Positions 62,299 to 64,000 of a stretch of DNA of 64,000 bases are shown here, in pieces; position 1 is the stretch's first letter; every line of letters starts with the position of its first letter. The notes below the pieces were generated by a model that saw only the letters and a list, made by a program, of their open reading frames with translations, had not been told where the DNA came from and searched no databases. Location: contig NC_063447.1 of the NCBI RefSeq assembly GCF_020379485.1, positions 60,377,452 through 60,441,451 on the forward strand. The letters run 5' to 3'. Source of the stretch: Brassica napus (lineage: Eukaryota; Streptophyta; Magnoliopsida; Brassicales; Brassicaceae). The position numbers were made by a program, and so were the translations under genes.

Positions 62299-64000
62299 TT
62301 TCGTGAGTTCTAGGGTTAGGGTTTCCGAATTGGGGATGAAGAAGAGGAGGGAAAGGGGGTTTAAAGACGAAGTGGAAGCTGCCTCCGTCTTCGGCGCGTG
62401 GCTCACGCTCCGGAAACGCACTCGCTAGCTTACCTAGATTACTGGCTAATTAATTTTGTCGTTTATTGGTTTTAATAATGAGATTCAATGCAAAATACAT
62501 AATATATGGAAACTAATTTACGTAATTACTAGCAGGTTACATCACCTTCCAAATATTTCCACCTTGCAAGAAAAAACATTTACTACAAGAAAAAACATTT
62601 ACTACCTTCCAAATAGAGGGTTTTCTAGAAAAATATTTATGTTTGATTGATAAATAATAGCGTAGTTCTAGTCTAAATATATTAGGACAATTCTCTCAGA
62701 TATCTTTTTTTAAGTTTTTTTGTCAAAAAAATAACCTTACAAAAATAAAATGACCAAAATAGTTTTTTTTTTTATTTTGAAAATTTTAATTTTAATTTTT
62801 TTATTTTTAAAAAAATTGAACTCATCCCTAAAACTCAACTCATTAACTCTAAACCGTAAATATTAGATTAGTTAACCCTAACTTCATAAACGCATATTTA
62901 CTTTTCGATAAAACCTCTTTCGGTCATTTTTCTCTTTGAAAATATATTTTTGTGAAAATAAACTAAAAATGGCTATCTAATGGAATTTTTCAATATTATT
63001 AAAGTACACAGTTTTAAGTGGTTGACTTAATAGTTTATTTGATATATAAAACAAATAGCAGATTTCGTTTTTTTTTTGTAGAGTGATTTAATGAAGATAC
63101 ATAATCTATTGAAAATTATTAACGTAATTACTATATCAATGTTTTGGTACTATTTTTTGTTATTTGATTTTCGAATCATTATCTATACTTCAACAGCATT
63201 AATTAGACAACATATCCTAAGTTAATTGGGACAAAGGAGGTCTCATACTCTTATGTCTTTGTAGTTTGTACTAATTAAACTAGTTATCTTTCGTGCATGC
63301 ATGAAGGAGGTAGATGAGTATAGCAGAGCCAGAGGCCCAGAGCATATGCATTGCTTTGAAGTTCTTCTGAAAAGTATAGATCAGTTTGGTAGCGAATACT
63401 TATAGTGTTGACTTCGGGTTTATAGCTATGAAAAAAAACACCACCAAATGAATAGGCGTTACATGAGTATTGAATTTTGATTGTTTTTTTTTTTTTGAAA
63501 AAAGGGCTTGAATTTTGATTGTTTAGATGTTCATAGTATATGATTGGATTCTTTACAAGTGAATGTTCTTTTATTATATTTCAGCTGATGCACACAAAAT
63601 AGAATAAAAACGTTTGATTTAGTTTTAGACTAAATACATATTTTATACTCGTATAAAAGAAAAGAAAAGATCTAATATTAAAACAAAAGAAAATGACAAC
63701 AAGAGCAGAAGAAAACCGTGGGTGTAGAACAAGCGCAAGAGGTAGAGCGTGTGGGAGTGAGTAGGTGAGGTGACTCCGTGACTGTCCACATGAAGAAACA
63801 CGTTGACTGCATTGTGTTGGCGTTAAGTCTTCGGTTTTTGTTTTGGCCTCTCTCGAGAAACTTCTCTATGTGCTTATCTTTATCGTTTTTTTTGAGTCTC
63901 TTCTACGTCACGTTTGTCTCTTCTCCTCCTCATATCCTTTATCCTCTGTTCAAAAACTCGCCCGAGTTGCCGAGTTTACGGCCGGATAATCGCTGATCGG
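62299..64000. other. bZIP17 leader, intergenic DNA and possible next-gene leader
   Basis: 62299-62430 is the bZIP17 5' leader. 62440-63700 is AT-rich with no gene seen. From about 63680 to the end the sequence becomes CT-rich and promoter/leader-like on the plus strand, so the next gene may begin just beyond the window. Confidence 0.45.

Overview
The window is nuclear DNA of a crucifer, most likely a Brassica or close relative. It has AT-rich intergenic DNA, intron-containing genes with GT-AG junctions, and many short inverted-repeat elements, Helitron ends and a tRNA-derived SINE. From memory of Arabidopsis thaliana, the gene order matches chromosome 2 around At2g40800 to At2g40950: MIR319c, ATG18c, a SCAB actin-binding protein, PI4K gamma 1, cystatin, CYP98A3, UMAMIT11, UBP5, a PLAC8 protein and bZIP17. 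Several Arabidopsis neighbours are not seen (RHC1A, DPE2, ERS1), as expected for a fractionated copy in a genome that went through the Brassica triplication. Synteny names were assigned from remembered homologues, not from a search.

Layout. 0-5 kb: one exon of a defensin-like gene, a poorly resolved minus-strand gene split by a hAT-like element, and repeats. 5.7-6.0 kb: a MIR319 hairpin whose mature sequence is identical to miR319c. 6.6-16.9 kb: a transposon nest, with an apparently intact 7,959-bp CACTA element (two complete reading frames, perfect target duplication) inside a small Helitron, perhaps inside a second one. 18.1-18.65 kb: a MITE inside a MITE. 19.3-28.5 kb: ATG18c (+), SCAB (-) and PI4K gamma (+). 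29.0-30.9 kb: a MITE and a 1.6-kb TIR element carrying pieces of a plastid omega-3 desaturase gene, both inserted in a cystatin promoter. 31-38.6 kb: two tandem cystatins flanking an RRM gene that carries a SINE, then CYP98A3. 38.6-44.4 kb: intergenic, with a duplication whose two copies each received a different MITE. 44.5-46.5 kb: UMAMIT11. 47.0-47.3 kb: a long fold-back element. 50.8-51.9 kb: a receptor-like kinase. 52.5-62.3 kb: UBP5, a PLAC8 protein and bZIP17.

The genes are individually regulated plant genes rather than a functional cluster: autophagy (ATG18c), actin bundling (SCAB), phosphoinositide-kinase-like signalling, protease inhibition, lignin 3'-hydroxylation (CYP98A3), amino-acid transport (UMAMIT), deubiquitination (UBP5) and ER/salt stress (bZIP17). 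Exon coordinates were worked out by hand from reading frame, splice junctions and remembered homologues. All multi-exon models given as complete have junction phases that close to an uninterrupted frame.
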